Below, in pieces: positions 15,067-23,009 of a DNA stretch of 39,385 nt. Position 1 is the first letter of the stretch. Each line of letters begins with the position of its first letter. The position numbers and the translations under genes were made by a program. Origin of the DNA: a virus; the IMG/VR virus record IMGVR_UViG_3300044525_000005, positions 1 through 39,385 of that record. One strand, 5' to 3'. The notes below the pieces were generated by a model. The model made no database searches, was not told the DNA's origin, and saw only the letters and a list, made by a program, of their open reading frames with translations.

Positions 15067-15078
15067 GCGGTCATCTCC

Positions 15079-17199
15079 TCAGAGTGCCCAGGCGGGCGCG
15101 GGCGCGAGAGTGATTCCAACCCCAGCGGTCTGAGCGGACGCGGGTGTGCCGTCCACGCCCCTGGTCACGCCCGTGAACGTCTGCGGACTGGCCGAGCCAC
15201 CAGGCGCCGAGTTCAACTGCAGATGCTCCATCCCGATCTGGATTTTCAGCGGATACCTGGCCGAGACGGTGGTGAACGTGGGCGCGCCTGCGACGGTGTC
15301 GACCACGACCGTCGTCCCACCCGCGGTGAGGGTCGTGTGCAGGGTTTGCCCGTAGCAGCCCCACCGGCCGTAGCTGGTGTCGTTCCACACGGCGCGGGCC
15401 GGGTTGTCGGCGGGGGACACGTCGAACACGACAAGGTAGGCGTCGCTGCTCACCGTCTCGGTGAGCCCTTCGACGAGCACATCCGCTTGTGTGGCGGGGG
15501 CGTAGCCAGGTGTCAGGTTCGTGATCCGCACGCGCGACCCGATCTCGCAGCTGGCGAACGCCGCGTACAGGTTGTTCTGCGCGCTCATCAGGTCTGTCGC
15601 GACCTGCGGCAGCCGGAACCCCGGTTGGGCGTCTGCGGCGACCCTGGCCTGCGCGAGGTTCAGCGCGTCCTGGTCGGTGAGCGCGTAGGAGGTCACGTCG
15701 CCGCTGGTTTTGTCGTACGCCGCGATCGACGCGGCGTTGACCGCGACCTGAGTGGACAACACACCCGACTCCGCTGACCGGCTGACGGTGCTGGAGTTCA
15801 CGAGGGTCTCGTCGTCGAACGCCGGATCATACGGCGGCACGACGATGTCCTGCTGCGCGTGCAGGGTCAGGCTGGCCGTGCCCGGCTTGCGGAACGCGCG
15901 GTCAGCGAACCGGACACGGCCGTCCGACGCGGCGTAGACGACAGCGCCACCGCCCTCGCCGTCAGCCATGTCCTGGCAGGCCTGCAACACCGTCTGCCCC
16001 GCCTGCGGGTAGGTGCCGACGACTGCGACGCCCTGATCGAGGGTCCAGTCCGCGCTAGTGAGTCCGGCGGCAGTGAGGTAACGCGCGATCCGTGATCCGG
16101 TCCTGTCACCCGAGTAGCCGTTCGTCGCCGCCCACATGGAAGCGACAGTCGCCGCAGACAGCACGGTCGTGAAGACCGCGAGTTGCCCGAGGGAGCCCGC
16201 GAACAGGGCTGACGCCTCCGCCGAGGCCGGCTCGCCGACCGTGGACTGGCCGACCCGGACATCGGCGAGCTGCGGACCGGTCCCGCCCCACGTCCTGCTG
16301 CCCTGGGACACGCCGTCCACGTAGAGAGTCGTGGTGCCCGCCCCCGCGACAGCGAAAGTCAACGCGACGTGATGCCACGCCGTGCCGTCAGTGACCGCCG
16401 CGCCGGACGTTATCCCCTGATGCGTGACGTGCCCCGACGCGTCGAGCCCCAACTGCGTCCCCGACGCGCCTGCGCGGGCAAGGCTGAGCAACGCGCGGGA
16501 CACCGTCGAGGTTTGCATCCACATCACGACCGACCAGTCACCATTTACCACCGGGAGCAGATTCGTCTCCAGATAGAATCCGCTGCTCGAGCTCGACGGG
16601 GTCAGGATCACACCGGTGCCGTCACCGACACCCGGACCTGGCACGCCGAAAGCGCCGCTGCCGCCAGGGCCGTACCGCACCACACGCAGAGGCGTCCGAC
16701 CGGACGACTCAGCCGCCAGCGGGGAACCCACCGCGTCCCCGCATGACCATAAGTACGCGGCCCCCGCGTTCAGCATCTCCTGCGCGATCGGGGAGCGCAG
16801 CGTGATCTTCGACAGATACTTCAACCGGTCGTACGCGGTGATCGTCACCATGCCCCGGACACCGTTCTCCAGCTGCGGCGGCCAGCCCTTCACATACATC
16901 ACAGCCCGCACGCCCGCGGGCGTGTTCGAGTAGCGGCACCTTGTCCTCGGCAGGACGTTCGGGTAGTACGGGTGCGTGGTGACCCCGTCTGCGAGGACTT
17001 GCCGCAGCGGCGTGTACTTGCCGGTCGCGTTGTCCAGCTGGAACGTCATCGACCCGACGCTGGGCTGGCTGAACGCGGAGTTCCGGCCACGCGTGATCTG
17101 GATCCCCGCGGCGAAGTCGACGTCGGCGGACACGTCGGTCCAGACGCCGGCGGTGAACTCGATCTCAAGGACCTGCCCCGCGGGGAGACCTGTGGCCAT
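15079..17199 (-). CDS. Large minor tail protein with LamG-like domain
   Basis: A 706-residue tail-tip protein encoded directly after the tape measure (TGATG overlap). Residues 1-150 look like a tail hub or distal-tail beta domain (LEIEFTAGVWTDVSADVD). About 150-360 is a LamG/concanavalin-like carbohydrate-binding fold: WHHVALTFAVAGAGTTTLYV, LADVRVGQSTVG and FAGSLGQLAVFTTVLS are typical strands. The C-terminal half resembles phage tail-hub repeats, ending with VVVDTVAGAPTFTTV. The LamG insert may bind host cell-wall sugars. It is an intact gene; exact fold boundaries are approximate. Confidence 0.85.
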   Translation of the reverse strand: MATGLPAGQVLEIEFTAGVWTDVSADVDFAAGIQITRGRNSAFSQPSVGSMTFQLDNATGKYTPLRQVLADGVTTHPYYPNVLPRTRCRYSNTPAGVRAVMYVKGWPPQLENGVRGMVTITAYDRLKYLSKITLRSPIAQEMLNAGAAYLWSCGDAVGSPLAAESSGRTPLRVVRYGPGGSGAFGVPGPGVGDGTGVILTPSSSSSGFYLETNLLPVVNGDWSVVMWMQTSTVSRALLSLARAGASGTQLGLDASGHVTHQGITSGAAVTDGTAWHHVALTFAVAGAGTTTLYVDGVSQGSRTWGGTGPQLADVRVGQSTVGEPASAEASALFAGSLGQLAVFTTVLSAATVASMWAATNGYSGDRTGSRIARYLTAAGLTSADWTLDQGVAVVGTYPQAGQTVLQACQDMADGEGGGAVVYAASDGRVRFADRAFRKPGTASLTLHAQQDIVVPPYDPAFDDETLVNSSTVSRSAESGVLSTQVAVNAASIAAYDKTSGDVTSYALTDQDALNLAQARVAADAQPGFRLPQVATDLMSAQNNLYAAFASCEIGSRVRITNLTPGYAPATQADVLVEGLTETVSSDAYLVVFDVSPADNPARAVWNDTSYGRWGCYGQTLHTTLTAGGTTVVVDTVAGAPTFTTVSARYPLKIQIGMEHLQLNSAPGGSASPQTFTGVTRGVDGTPASAQTAGVGITLAPAPAWAL

Positions 17200-19352
17200 C
17201 AGCGGATCGCCCCGGCGATGCGGACCGTTCCGCCGTTGCCGCTGTACTTCTCCAACGCGGCGGCGACTTGCCTGCCGAGGGCCGCGCCGTCAGTGCCGAG
17301 CCCGGCGTTGATCGTGATGTTGACCGAGACGCCACCACCTCTGTCGCCGCCTCGCCTGATGGCCTCCGCCTGCGCCGCTGGGATGATCATTTCTCTCTGG
17401 TGCACCATGGCGAGCTTGTCACGCTCGATGTTCCACGCGCCCGACTTGTAGCCAGAAACCGGAGGGTCGATAGCCATGATCGACCCATACCTGGACTGGA
17501 TGTACCTGATCGCCGCGGCCGCGTTGTCCACTGGATTCCACACGTCGCCATGGCCCGGCAACGCGTACGCCGCGAACGTGCTCGCGATCGTCTGCATCAG
17601 TCCCATCGACGGGTGCCCAGCCTTAGCGTTTTCGTCATAGAGGTTGATCGCGCGCGGGTTGCCGCCTGACTCGTACATGACGCGGCGGATCAGCGGCGCG
17701 AACCAGTCACCGCCCACTCCGGTGAGTTTCATCGCCTTCGCGATCCACCCTGGCAGCCCGCCCATCCCGCTGATCAGGTCAGACACATTGGGACCGCCTA
17801 TCGAGACGGCCCCGGAGACGGCCCCAGCTAATTTCTTACGCGCCGCGTCAGCTAGGTGCGTGAGGAAATTGGGGAAGTGCTCAATTCCTTTAGCCAGCCC
17901 CCGCGCGATCCATCTTCCGGCGTCCACTGCCCAGTCGGGCGGCGAATGGATGCCGAGCGCGTCCTTGATCCAACCTGGGATGAAGGATTTGACCTTGTCC
18001 CACAGCCACTCCCCCATCGAGCTGATGCCGTCCCACAATCCGCGGACGATGGCCTTGCCCGCTCCGAGCAGCCACCCGCCGGCGTCGCTGCCGAAACGCA
18101 CTATCCACATGTACACGCCACCGAACCATCTGCTGACGTTCGCCCACATGGTCCTCGCGCCGTTCCATAGGCCTTGGAGGATCGCCTGGCCTGCGCGGAG
18201 CAGCAACGTCGCGGCCTGGGAGAAGTAGCCAAGAATTTTTCCGGGCACGCCTTTGATGAACGTGAGGATGTCACCGGTGAGCCGGAGCACCGCGGTCTTG
18301 ATCTGTGTCCAGTGCGTGACGATGAAGACGACCAGCGCGCCGACGGGGCCTGTGACCACCGAGACGATCAGCTTCCAATGGGCTTTCATGAACGACCAGA
18401 TGTCCGTGAATATCCTGACGGTCCACTCTTTGATCAGCTTCCATTTCAGGACGATCAGCACGGCCAGCGCGACGACGGCGATGCTGATCAAGACGAACGG
18501 GTTCGCCGACATGACGATGTTCAGCGCGATCTGCACCGCTGTCCACACCTTCGTGAGTCCGATGATCGTCCCCACCACGGCGGCGAACCCTGCCAGCCCG
18601 ACCACAATGATTTTCATGAGTGTGGCGTGCTTCTGCATCCAGTCCATCGCGCCGATCGCCCACGTGGTCAGCTTCGCCAGCGCTGGCAGTAGCCGCTGAC
18701 CGACCTTCTCCTCCACGTCCCTGAAGTTCGCGGACAATATTTTGGCCTGCCCGGCGGCGGACTTGCCTTCCTTGTCAGCGAATCCGCCGACCTGGGTCCG
18801 CAGCCCCGTCATCAGCTCCGCGTAGTTCTTCGTCGGGTTATGCAGGTCTTTGAACCTGATGCCTATCTCCGCCAGCGCGCGGCCCTTGCCCAGCATCGCT
18901 TTGCCTAAGACAGCCTCGGCCTCTGGCAGTGTCTTGCCGGTTTTCGCCGCGTAGTCGGCGACCAGCGGTATTAAGTCCGTGATCTGTTTCCCGGTCAGGC
19001 CGTATTGCGCGAGCCCAGCCTCCGCTGCGTCCACGGCGTTGTGGTCGTACCCGGTTTTCTTCTGCACTTCCTCGCCGAGGGCGCGCATCGTCGCGATGTT
19101 CACGTCCCCCAGTTTCGGGAACCGGGCATAGGCGTCCTGTAGTTGCCGCTGCGCCGCAGTGGACTCCACATACGCGTCGATGGACTTTTTCGCGAACGCC
19201 ACGGCCGCAATGCCCGCGCCGCTGACCGCGACCGTCGCGGCTTTCCCGAACTTGCTGAACTTGCCGGACGACTCGTCAACCTTCTTCCCGAACTTCTCGA
19301 ACACGGCCGAGGCGTGGTCCTTCGCGAAAATGTCGAAGCCGAGCGCTGACAC
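17199..19352 (-). CDS. Tape measure protein with lytic transglycosylase domain
   Basis: A 717-residue tape measure protein, which sets tail length and is ejected at infection. The N-terminus is coiled coil (VFEKFGKKVDESSGKFSKFG), residues roughly 245-305 are strongly hydrophobic with several spans (FVLISIAVVALAVLIVLKWK), and about 535-640 is an SLT-type lysozyme-like domain: RRVMYESGGNPRAINL holds the catalytic Glu, with SMGLMQTIASTFAAYALPG and NAAAAIRYIQSRYG. That domain should cut peptidoglycan during DNA entry. GTG at 19352 is preceded by AAGAAGGGCGGG. At 717 residues the tail would be about 100 nm by the common 0.15 nm per residue rule. Confidence 0.93.
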   Translation of the reverse strand: MSALGFDIFAKDHASAVFEKFGKKVDESSGKFSKFGKAATVAVSGAGIAAVAFAKKSIDAYVESTAAQRQLQDAYARFPKLGDVNIATMRALGEEVQKKTGYDHNAVDAAEAGLAQYGLTGKQITDLIPLVADYAAKTGKTLPEAEAVLGKAMLGKGRALAEIGIRFKDLHNPTKNYAELMTGLRTQVGGFADKEGKSAAGQAKILSANFRDVEEKVGQRLLPALAKLTTWAIGAMDWMQKHATLMKIIVVGLAGFAAVVGTIIGLTKVWTAVQIALNIVMSANPFVLISIAVVALAVLIVLKWKLIKEWTVRIFTDIWSFMKAHWKLIVSVVTGPVGALVVFIVTHWTQIKTAVLRLTGDILTFIKGVPGKILGYFSQAATLLLRAGQAILQGLWNGARTMWANVSRWFGGVYMWIVRFGSDAGGWLLGAGKAIVRGLWDGISSMGEWLWDKVKSFIPGWIKDALGIHSPPDWAVDAGRWIARGLAKGIEHFPNFLTHLADAARKKLAGAVSGAVSIGGPNVSDLISGMGGLPGWIAKAMKLTGVGGDWFAPLIRRVMYESGGNPRAINLYDENAKAGHPSMGLMQTIASTFAAYALPGHGDVWNPVDNAAAAIRYIQSRYGSIMAIDPPVSGYKSGAWNIERDKLAMVHQREMIIPAAQAEAIRRGGDRGGGVSVNITINAGLGTDGAALGRQVAAALEKYSGNGGTVRIAGAIR

Positions 19353-19354
19353 GA

Positions 19355-19983
19355 TTACCCGCCCTTCTTGGCCGCGGCCACATACGCGTCAACCCACTGG
19401 CACGCCCGGTCCATCTGCTCCACCGTCAACGCGTCCATGTCAGCCGGGGTGTAGTGCAACAGGTGGGCTATGTCGCACTCATAGTCGCGTCGCCGCCGTT
19501 CGCGGGGAGCGCCACCAGTTTCCTGCTGTCGCCTTTGTTGTTCTTGGAACCGTTGTTCTTGCCTCGCGACGCTGCCTCCGCCGAGTCGGCCGTAGGGGAT
19601 TTTGGGTCCGCGTCGGTCCCGATCCCTTCGGCGAGGTAGGTGTCCATCACCTGTTGCTCATCGGGGTCGAGCCCTTCCGCAGCCGCCTTCTTCTGCAGCT
19701 CTACCAGTATTTGTCTCTTCTCCACGGGGTCGAAATCGACGTCGACCTCGCCGACCGCGAACTGCAGCTCCTCCCATCTCAACGTGGGGGCGCGCCGTTT
19801 CATCAGCACGAACAGCAAAGCCTTCCGCGCCAGGATCGACCCTTTCATGAACTGGATGCCGAACTCGGAGTAGGTCAGCCCCGTGCGTTTCTCGATTTCG
19901 ATCGCCTCGACGTCGTGCAGTTTGGCCGGGTCGAAGTCCCATGTCTGCTCGGCGGCGTCCTCGGGTTTGTAGATGAACTTCAA
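19355..19983 (-). CDS. Tail assembly chaperone, long form made by -1 frameshift
   Basis: Tail assembly chaperones of long-tailed phages are made in two lengths by ribosomal slippage. Here codons 1-128 are read in the same frame as the short form up to the C CCA AAA heptamer (19606-19600), then translation continues in the -1 frame for 81 residues to TAA at 19357-19355. I translated this extension as ...IPYGRLGGGSV... then ...RRRRDYECDIAHLL... and ...LTVEQMDRACQWVDAY..., which fits the known C-terminal extension (HYTPADMDALTVEQ-type) in actinobacteriophages. Total 209 residues. No start codon opens this extension itself, so it is easily missed. It ends three bases before the tape measure start. 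Confidence 0.85.
19468..19983 (-). CDS. Tail assembly chaperone, short form
   Basis: The unshifted 171-residue product. Its conserved part is FDPAKLHDVEAIEIEKRTGL, FGIQFMKGSILARKALLFVL and KRRAPTLRWEELQFAVGEVD, typical of the short chaperone, followed by an Asn/Lys-rich tail after the slip site. No ATG fits; the TTG at 19983 follows AGAAAGG at nine bases and lies six bases after the stop of the upstream gene, so TTG is the likely start. It should coat the tape measure during tail building. Confidence 0.85.
   Translation of the reverse strand: MKFIYKPEDAAEQTWDFDPAKLHDVEAIEIEKRTGLTYSEFGIQFMKGSILARKALLFVLMKRRAPTLRWEELQFAVGEVDVDFDPVEKRQILVELQKKAAAEGLDPDEQQVMDTYLAEGIGTDADPKSPTADSAEAASRGKNNGSKNNKGDSRKLVALPANGGDATMSAT
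19600..19606 (-). promoter_or_regulatory. -1 ribosomal frameshift slippery heptamer C CCA AAA
   Basis: In the chaperone frame the codons are GAC CCA AAA TCC. The heptamer CCCAAAA fits the X XXY YYZ rule with codon boundaries in the right register, and slipping back one base continues AAA then ATC into the conserved extension frame. It is 46 codons before the stop of the unshifted frame. Confidence 0.82.
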
Positions 19984-19988
19984 TTCGC

Positions 19989-20450
19989 TCAGCCTTTCTC
20001 GATTTTCGCGGCTACCTGCCGCAGACCGGTCTCGATCGCGAGCGCCACCGCTGTCGCCGCCTCCTGCTCGAACGCGCGGGTGAACGCCCCGCTGGTCACA
20101 TCCTGGACCACCCAGTTTTTGCGGTTGCCCCACACAGGATGACGGAAGTTACCGTCGTTGATCTGAGCGACCTGCGTCTTGCGGGAGCCTAGTGTGATGA
20201 CCGCGCCGATGCGGTCCCCCACGACGCTTCCGGCGACGCGCACAGGCGTTGCCGCGATCCGGTATCCGAATCCGCCGCGTTGCGGGAGCCGCTGCGCGGC
20301 GCTGACGGCGATATAGCGACCCAGGGGTCGCGCGGCTTGCGTTATCTCGTTCCTCACGGCTTTCCTGAGTTCGCCGTTGCCCGCCTCTTTCAGCCGTCGG
20401 GACAGCGCCGCCCATTCTGGCCCCTGCCTGATCTCAACATCGCCTGCCAT
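19989..20450 (-). CDS. HK97 gp10-like tail completion protein
   Basis: A 153-residue basic protein. Helical N-terminus (AALSRRLKEAGNGELRKAVR), then a middle of strands (AAQRLPQRGGFGYRIAATPV, RIGAVITLGSRK), and an amphipathic C-terminal helix. This pattern fits the head-tail/tail-completion family related to HK97 gp10, which usually sits just before the tail tube gene. Here the gene is instead separated from the tube gene by the rightward insertion cassette. The ATG at 20450 lies inside the promoter of that cassette. Six bases separate its stop from the chaperone start. Confidence 0.78.
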   Translation of the reverse strand: MAGDVEIRQGPEWAALSRRLKEAGNGELRKAVRNEITQAARPLGRYIAVSAAQRLPQRGGFGYRIAATPVRVAGSVVGDRIGAVITLGSRKTQVAQINDGNFRHPVWGNRKNWVVQDVTSGAFTRAFEQEAATAVALAIETGLRQVAAKIEKG

Positions 20451-20478
20451 TGACTTCCACCTCTAACACGCGCATAGT
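20450..20478 (+). promoter_or_regulatory. Promoter of the rightward cassette
   Basis: TTGACT (20450-20455), 17-base spacer, CATAGT (20473-20478): five and four matches to the principal-sigma consensus. It faces the lipoprotein gene, giving a leader of about 40 bases that contains GGGAGG before the ATG at 20528. An isolated strong promoter facing against the late operon is what a moron expressed in a lysogen would have. Confidence 0.6.
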
Positions 20479-20527
20479 CTCGGTCAGTGAACGCGTCCAG
20501 CGGGCACCATCGGTCGGGAGGCCCGTT

Positions 20528-21004
20528 ATGCGCACCATCCTCAGAACAGCCGCGGCGGTCGCGGCGTCAAGTTTCATCCTCGCAGCATGCGGTTCGCACA
20601 CGCCGACACCCAGCCAGCACCGCGGCAGCCCCTCCGCGAAGACGACAACCGCCGCGCCGACAACCGTGCAGCAACTCGCCGAATGGGGCGCGACCTACCT
20701 GCCCAACCTCGACGCGATGCAAACAGACTTCGTCAACATCTCAGCCAACGCCACAGCCGGCAACGTCGCCGCCCTGGGAACCAACTGTGCGACGCTCCAA
20801 GGCGACGTGTTCGCCGCTCAGCAATCATTGCCCAGCCCCGACAGCCAGCTCAACACCCTGCTCGGCAAAGCTCTCTCAGCCATCAGTGACTCAGCCGACG
20901 CATGCGTCGCCGGCGACATGACCACAGCCACCGACGACATCACAATAGGCACCGGGTTCCTGAACCAGGCCAACGCGCGGATCGCCCAGATCGGAGGCAA
21001 CTGA
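20528..21004 (+). CDS. Secreted lipoprotein of the rightward cassette
   Basis: A 158-residue lipoprotein: Arg-containing N-region, hydrophobic stretch AAAVAASSFILAAC with lipobox L-A-A-C (Cys21), then a Thr/Pro/Ser linker (THTPTPSQH-like) of about 30 residues and a helical domain from about 50 to 158 (ALGTNCATLQGDVFAAQQSL, GKALSAISDSADACVAGDM) with two cysteines that may form a disulfide. It should sit on the outer face of the cell membrane. Lipoprotein morons are known to block DNA entry of later phages, so superinfection exclusion is a reasonable guess. The ATG at 20528 has GGGAGG six bases before it. The next gene overlaps by TGATG. Confidence 0.85.
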   Translation: MRTILRTAAAVAASSFILAACGSHTPTPSQHRGSPSAKTTTAAPTTVQQLAEWGATYLPNLDAMQTDFVNISANATAGNVAALGTNCATLQGDVFAAQQSLPSPDSQLNTLLGKALSAISDSADACVAGDMTTATDDITIGTGFLNQANARIAQIGGN

Positions 21005-21342
21005 TGGACCTGATGAGCCCGCTCGAAGTGCACAAGCTCACCGGCATCCCGGTGGAAACGCTCCGCTACTGGCGGAACCGCCGAGTGGGGCCAGTCTCGT
21101 TCAAACTCGGGCGCAAGGTCGTCTATGACCGCGCCGACGTGGAGCGATGGGTCGCCGCGCAGCGCCGCGCAGCGAAGACCAGGCTCAACACGGCCGACTA
21201 CACAGCCGCTGAGCAAGACGCGTACGACCAGGGCGAGCACGATGGGGCGCTCGGTGACGACAGCAACGAGAACGACTACCCGCTGGAAGTGAGAGACGCC
21301 TACGCCCACGGCTACCAGATCGGGTTTGAGGACGCGACATGA
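21004..21342 (+). CDS. MerR/excisionase-type HTH protein
   Basis: A 112-residue protein. Residues 3-52 form a winged helix-turn-helix of the HTH_17/excisionase type: SPLEVHKLTGIPVETLRYWR, then VSFKLGRKVVYDRADVERWV. The C-terminal half is acidic and Gly/Tyr/Asp-rich (EQDAYDQGEHDGALGDDSNE, HGYQIGFEDAT). It may regulate the cassette or the phage, or act as a recombination directionality factor; no integrase is in the window. The start overlaps the lipoprotein stop and the stop overlaps the next start by ATGA, so the three are one operon. Confidence 0.82.
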   Translation: MDLMSPLEVHKLTGIPVETLRYWRNRRVGPVSFKLGRKVVYDRADVERWVAAQRRAAKTRLNTADYTAAEQDAYDQGEHDGALGDDSNENDYPLEVRDAYAHGYQIGFEDAT

Positions 21343-21689
21343 GCCCCATAGACATTGTTCTTAGTGAATCGCTGATCTCAGATGTCCTTGAAGAAATTCT
21401 CACTGAGTCGGAGGAAACAAGTTTATGGACTGTTAGCCCAATAAATTCTGAGGGTCTTTGCCCATTGATCAAACAAGGTGTTCCGAACCCGCCATTCTTT
21501 AACATAACAAGGGTTTGGGTTAACACAACCGGTCTCTGGGTCGGTATAAGATTCTTCAGGGCTGGTGTTGCTAATTGTGAAGCTGACATTCTTAAGAAGG
21601 CATATTCATGCCGTGACACACTAACTGTCAAGGGTATAAGTCTTGTTTCTATGAATCACACCTCAGAGGGTGGTGTCGGACGAGACTAG
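21339..21689 (+). CDS. Low-GC orphan protein of the rightward cassette
   Basis: A 116-residue protein unlike any family I recognise. The N-terminus is an acidic helix (SESLISDVLEEILTESEETS), the middle has strands and an aromatic patch (FFNITRVWVNTTGLWVGIRF), with a few cysteines. The gene is about 42 percent GC against roughly 65 percent around it, with A/T-ending codons, which points to recent arrival from another source. It is coupled to the HTH gene by ATGA. The last eight codons run into the end of the tail tube gene on the other strand (27-base overlap), so the original C-terminus may have been altered at the insertion junction near 21660. Confidence 0.68.
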   Translation: MSPIDIVLSESLISDVLEEILTESEETSLWTVSPINSEGLCPLIKQGVPNPPFFNITRVWVNTTGLWVGIRFFRAGVANCEADILKKAYSCRDTLTVKGISLVSMNHTSEGGVGRD

Positions 21690-22736
21690 ATGCACCTGCA
21701 TGACCGGGTTGGTTCCCGACCCATCGTCGAACGCCTTGAACGTCGCCGTCTGCTGCGTCACGTCCGGCCCGCCCGTGTTCGCGGACACGTCGGTGAATTT
21801 GATCGCGGGGAAGATGAAGGAGAGCAAGTAGGGGTTGGGTCCGGCGTTGACGCCGCCTGCGTCTTTCCCCGCCCCGTCGAAATGGGTCAAGTCCAGCTGC
21901 AGCGTGGTCTGCGTGTTCGACTTGAACAGGTCGAAGATCTCGGTGCGTTGCGTGAACTCGCCGCCGAGCTGCCCGGTGATGGTGGGGATCGCGTTCTCCA
22001 ACTGCTCTCGCTTCACACCGGCGTTGCCGAGGCCGTACCGGTCCTGCTTCAGCCCGGTCGTACCGGTCAGGCTCAGCGAGTTGAACAAGGTGGTCATGGC
22101 GGATCCGCCGGCGACGGTGGTTTTGCCGGCGGACGTGGACGGGGTGCCGCCGATTTTGAAGGTGGATGCGTCCATGAAGGTGAAGATGCCCGCGCCGGCG
22201 GTGTATGCGGCTGTGGCGAGCCCAGCTGCTGTGTCGAGGTTCCACGCGTCGCAGGTCAGTTTCAGTTGCGCGACTTGACCGTCGGAGACGCTGAAGTCCC
22301 ATTGGGGGATTTTCACTCCGGACCAGGTGAAGGGTCGGACGGTGGTGTCGGGCTGCACTTCGCCGACTTGGACGGTGAGGCCCAGCCCGGCGCGGGTGCC
22401 TGGGGTGAGGTAGGACTCGAAAGCAGTGGTGGCTCCGATTACGACGGGGACCGTCAGCGAGGAGCCGAGGGCGTGCCGCCAGAGCAAGGCCATGTGCCCT
22501 TTGTCGGCGTGCTCAACGGTGAAGTCGCCGTTCACGTCGATCCGGGACCGGGTGTGCCGCGCGACCCGTTCGAACGCCTGGCCGGCTTTCAGCCCGGACC
22601 CGTCGAGGTCGGTTGGGGCGAACTTGAAGTTCTCGCTGAGGAATTCGTATCCGGTGGTTGTGGTGACGGCGGTGCCGACGGTGGTCTCGGCCGCGACCAT
22701 GAGTTGTGCGGACAGTCCGCTGCCGTAGGCGACCAT
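21663..22736 (-). CDS. Major tail tube protein
   Basis: A 357-residue tail tube subunit. The N-terminus SAQLMVAAETTVGTAVTTTT with EFLSENFKFAPT and VARHTRSRIDVNGDFTVEHA is typical of siphophage tail tubes in Actinobacteria, followed by Ig-like or beta-sandwich segments (TWSGVKIPQWDFSVSDG, TQTTLQLDLTHFDGAGK) and a C-terminal FIFPAIKFTD with an EFTQRTEIFDLF strand. It lies, as expected, before chaperones and tape measure, though the rightward cassette now intervenes. Confidence 0.9.
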   Translation of the reverse strand: MVAYGSGLSAQLMVAAETTVGTAVTTTTGYEFLSENFKFAPTDLDGSGLKAGQAFERVARHTRSRIDVNGDFTVEHADKGHMALLWRHALGSSLTVPVVIGATTAFESYLTPGTRAGLGLTVQVGEVQPDTTVRPFTWSGVKIPQWDFSVSDGQVAQLKLTCDAWNLDTAAGLATAAYTAGAGIFTFMDASTFKIGGTPSTSAGKTTVAGGSAMTTLFNSLSLTGTTGLKQDRYGLGNAGVKREQLENAIPTITGQLGGEFTQRTEIFDLFKSNTQTTLQLDLTHFDGAGKDAGGVNAGPNPYLLSFIFPAIKFTDVSANTGGPDVTQQTATFKAFDDGSGTNPVMQVHLVSSDTTL

Positions 22737-22739
22737 GGT

Positions 22740-22994
22740 TTACTCCTCTGTTTCGGTCTTGGTCTTGGTCTTGGTCTTGGTTCCGCTGATTTTCCAGACG
22801 GTGTCGGGCCAGACGAATCCGTGTCTGTCGCAGTTCTCGCGGGTGGATGTGCCGGGCAGTTCCGCGCCGCAGGTGTCGTCGTGGGCGTGGAGGAGGTCGT
22901 CGTGGACGTCGACGGTTTCGCCTGCCTTGACGATGCGGCCGTCGAGGAGTGTGACTTCGAGGTCTTCGCCGCTGATGTTGGTGACGTTGCCCAT
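22740..22994 (-). CDS. Small protein before the tail tube, unknown function
   Basis: An 84-residue protein with a compact beta start (NISGEDLEVTLLDGRIVKAG), several Cys/His residues in the middle (DDLLHAHDDTCGAEL, RENCDRHGF) and a Thr-Lys repeat tail (TKTKTKTKTETEE) coded by a tandem hexanucleotide. It ends three bases before the tail tube ATG. It could be a head-tail joining or tail-linked zinc-like protein; the function is not evident. Confidence 0.7.
   Translation of the reverse strand: MGNVTNISGEDLEVTLLDGRIVKAGETVDVHDDLLHAHDDTCGAELPGTSTRENCDRHGFVWPDTVWKISGTKTKTKTKTETEE
22755..22778. repeat. Hexanucleotide tract (GGTCTT)x4
   Basis: Four perfect copies of GGTCTT, coding for alternating Lys-Thr on the minus strand in the C-terminal tail of the 84-residue protein. 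Copy-number change would stay in frame. Confidence 0.9.
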
Positions 22995-23009
22995 GCGTGT
23001 TCCTCCGGT

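Noticed and set aside
21004-21342. Excisionase call for the HTH protein, implying integration here
   Set aside because: No integrase, tRNA or direct-repeat attachment sites are visible near it, so only an HTH/excisionase-type regulator is claimed.
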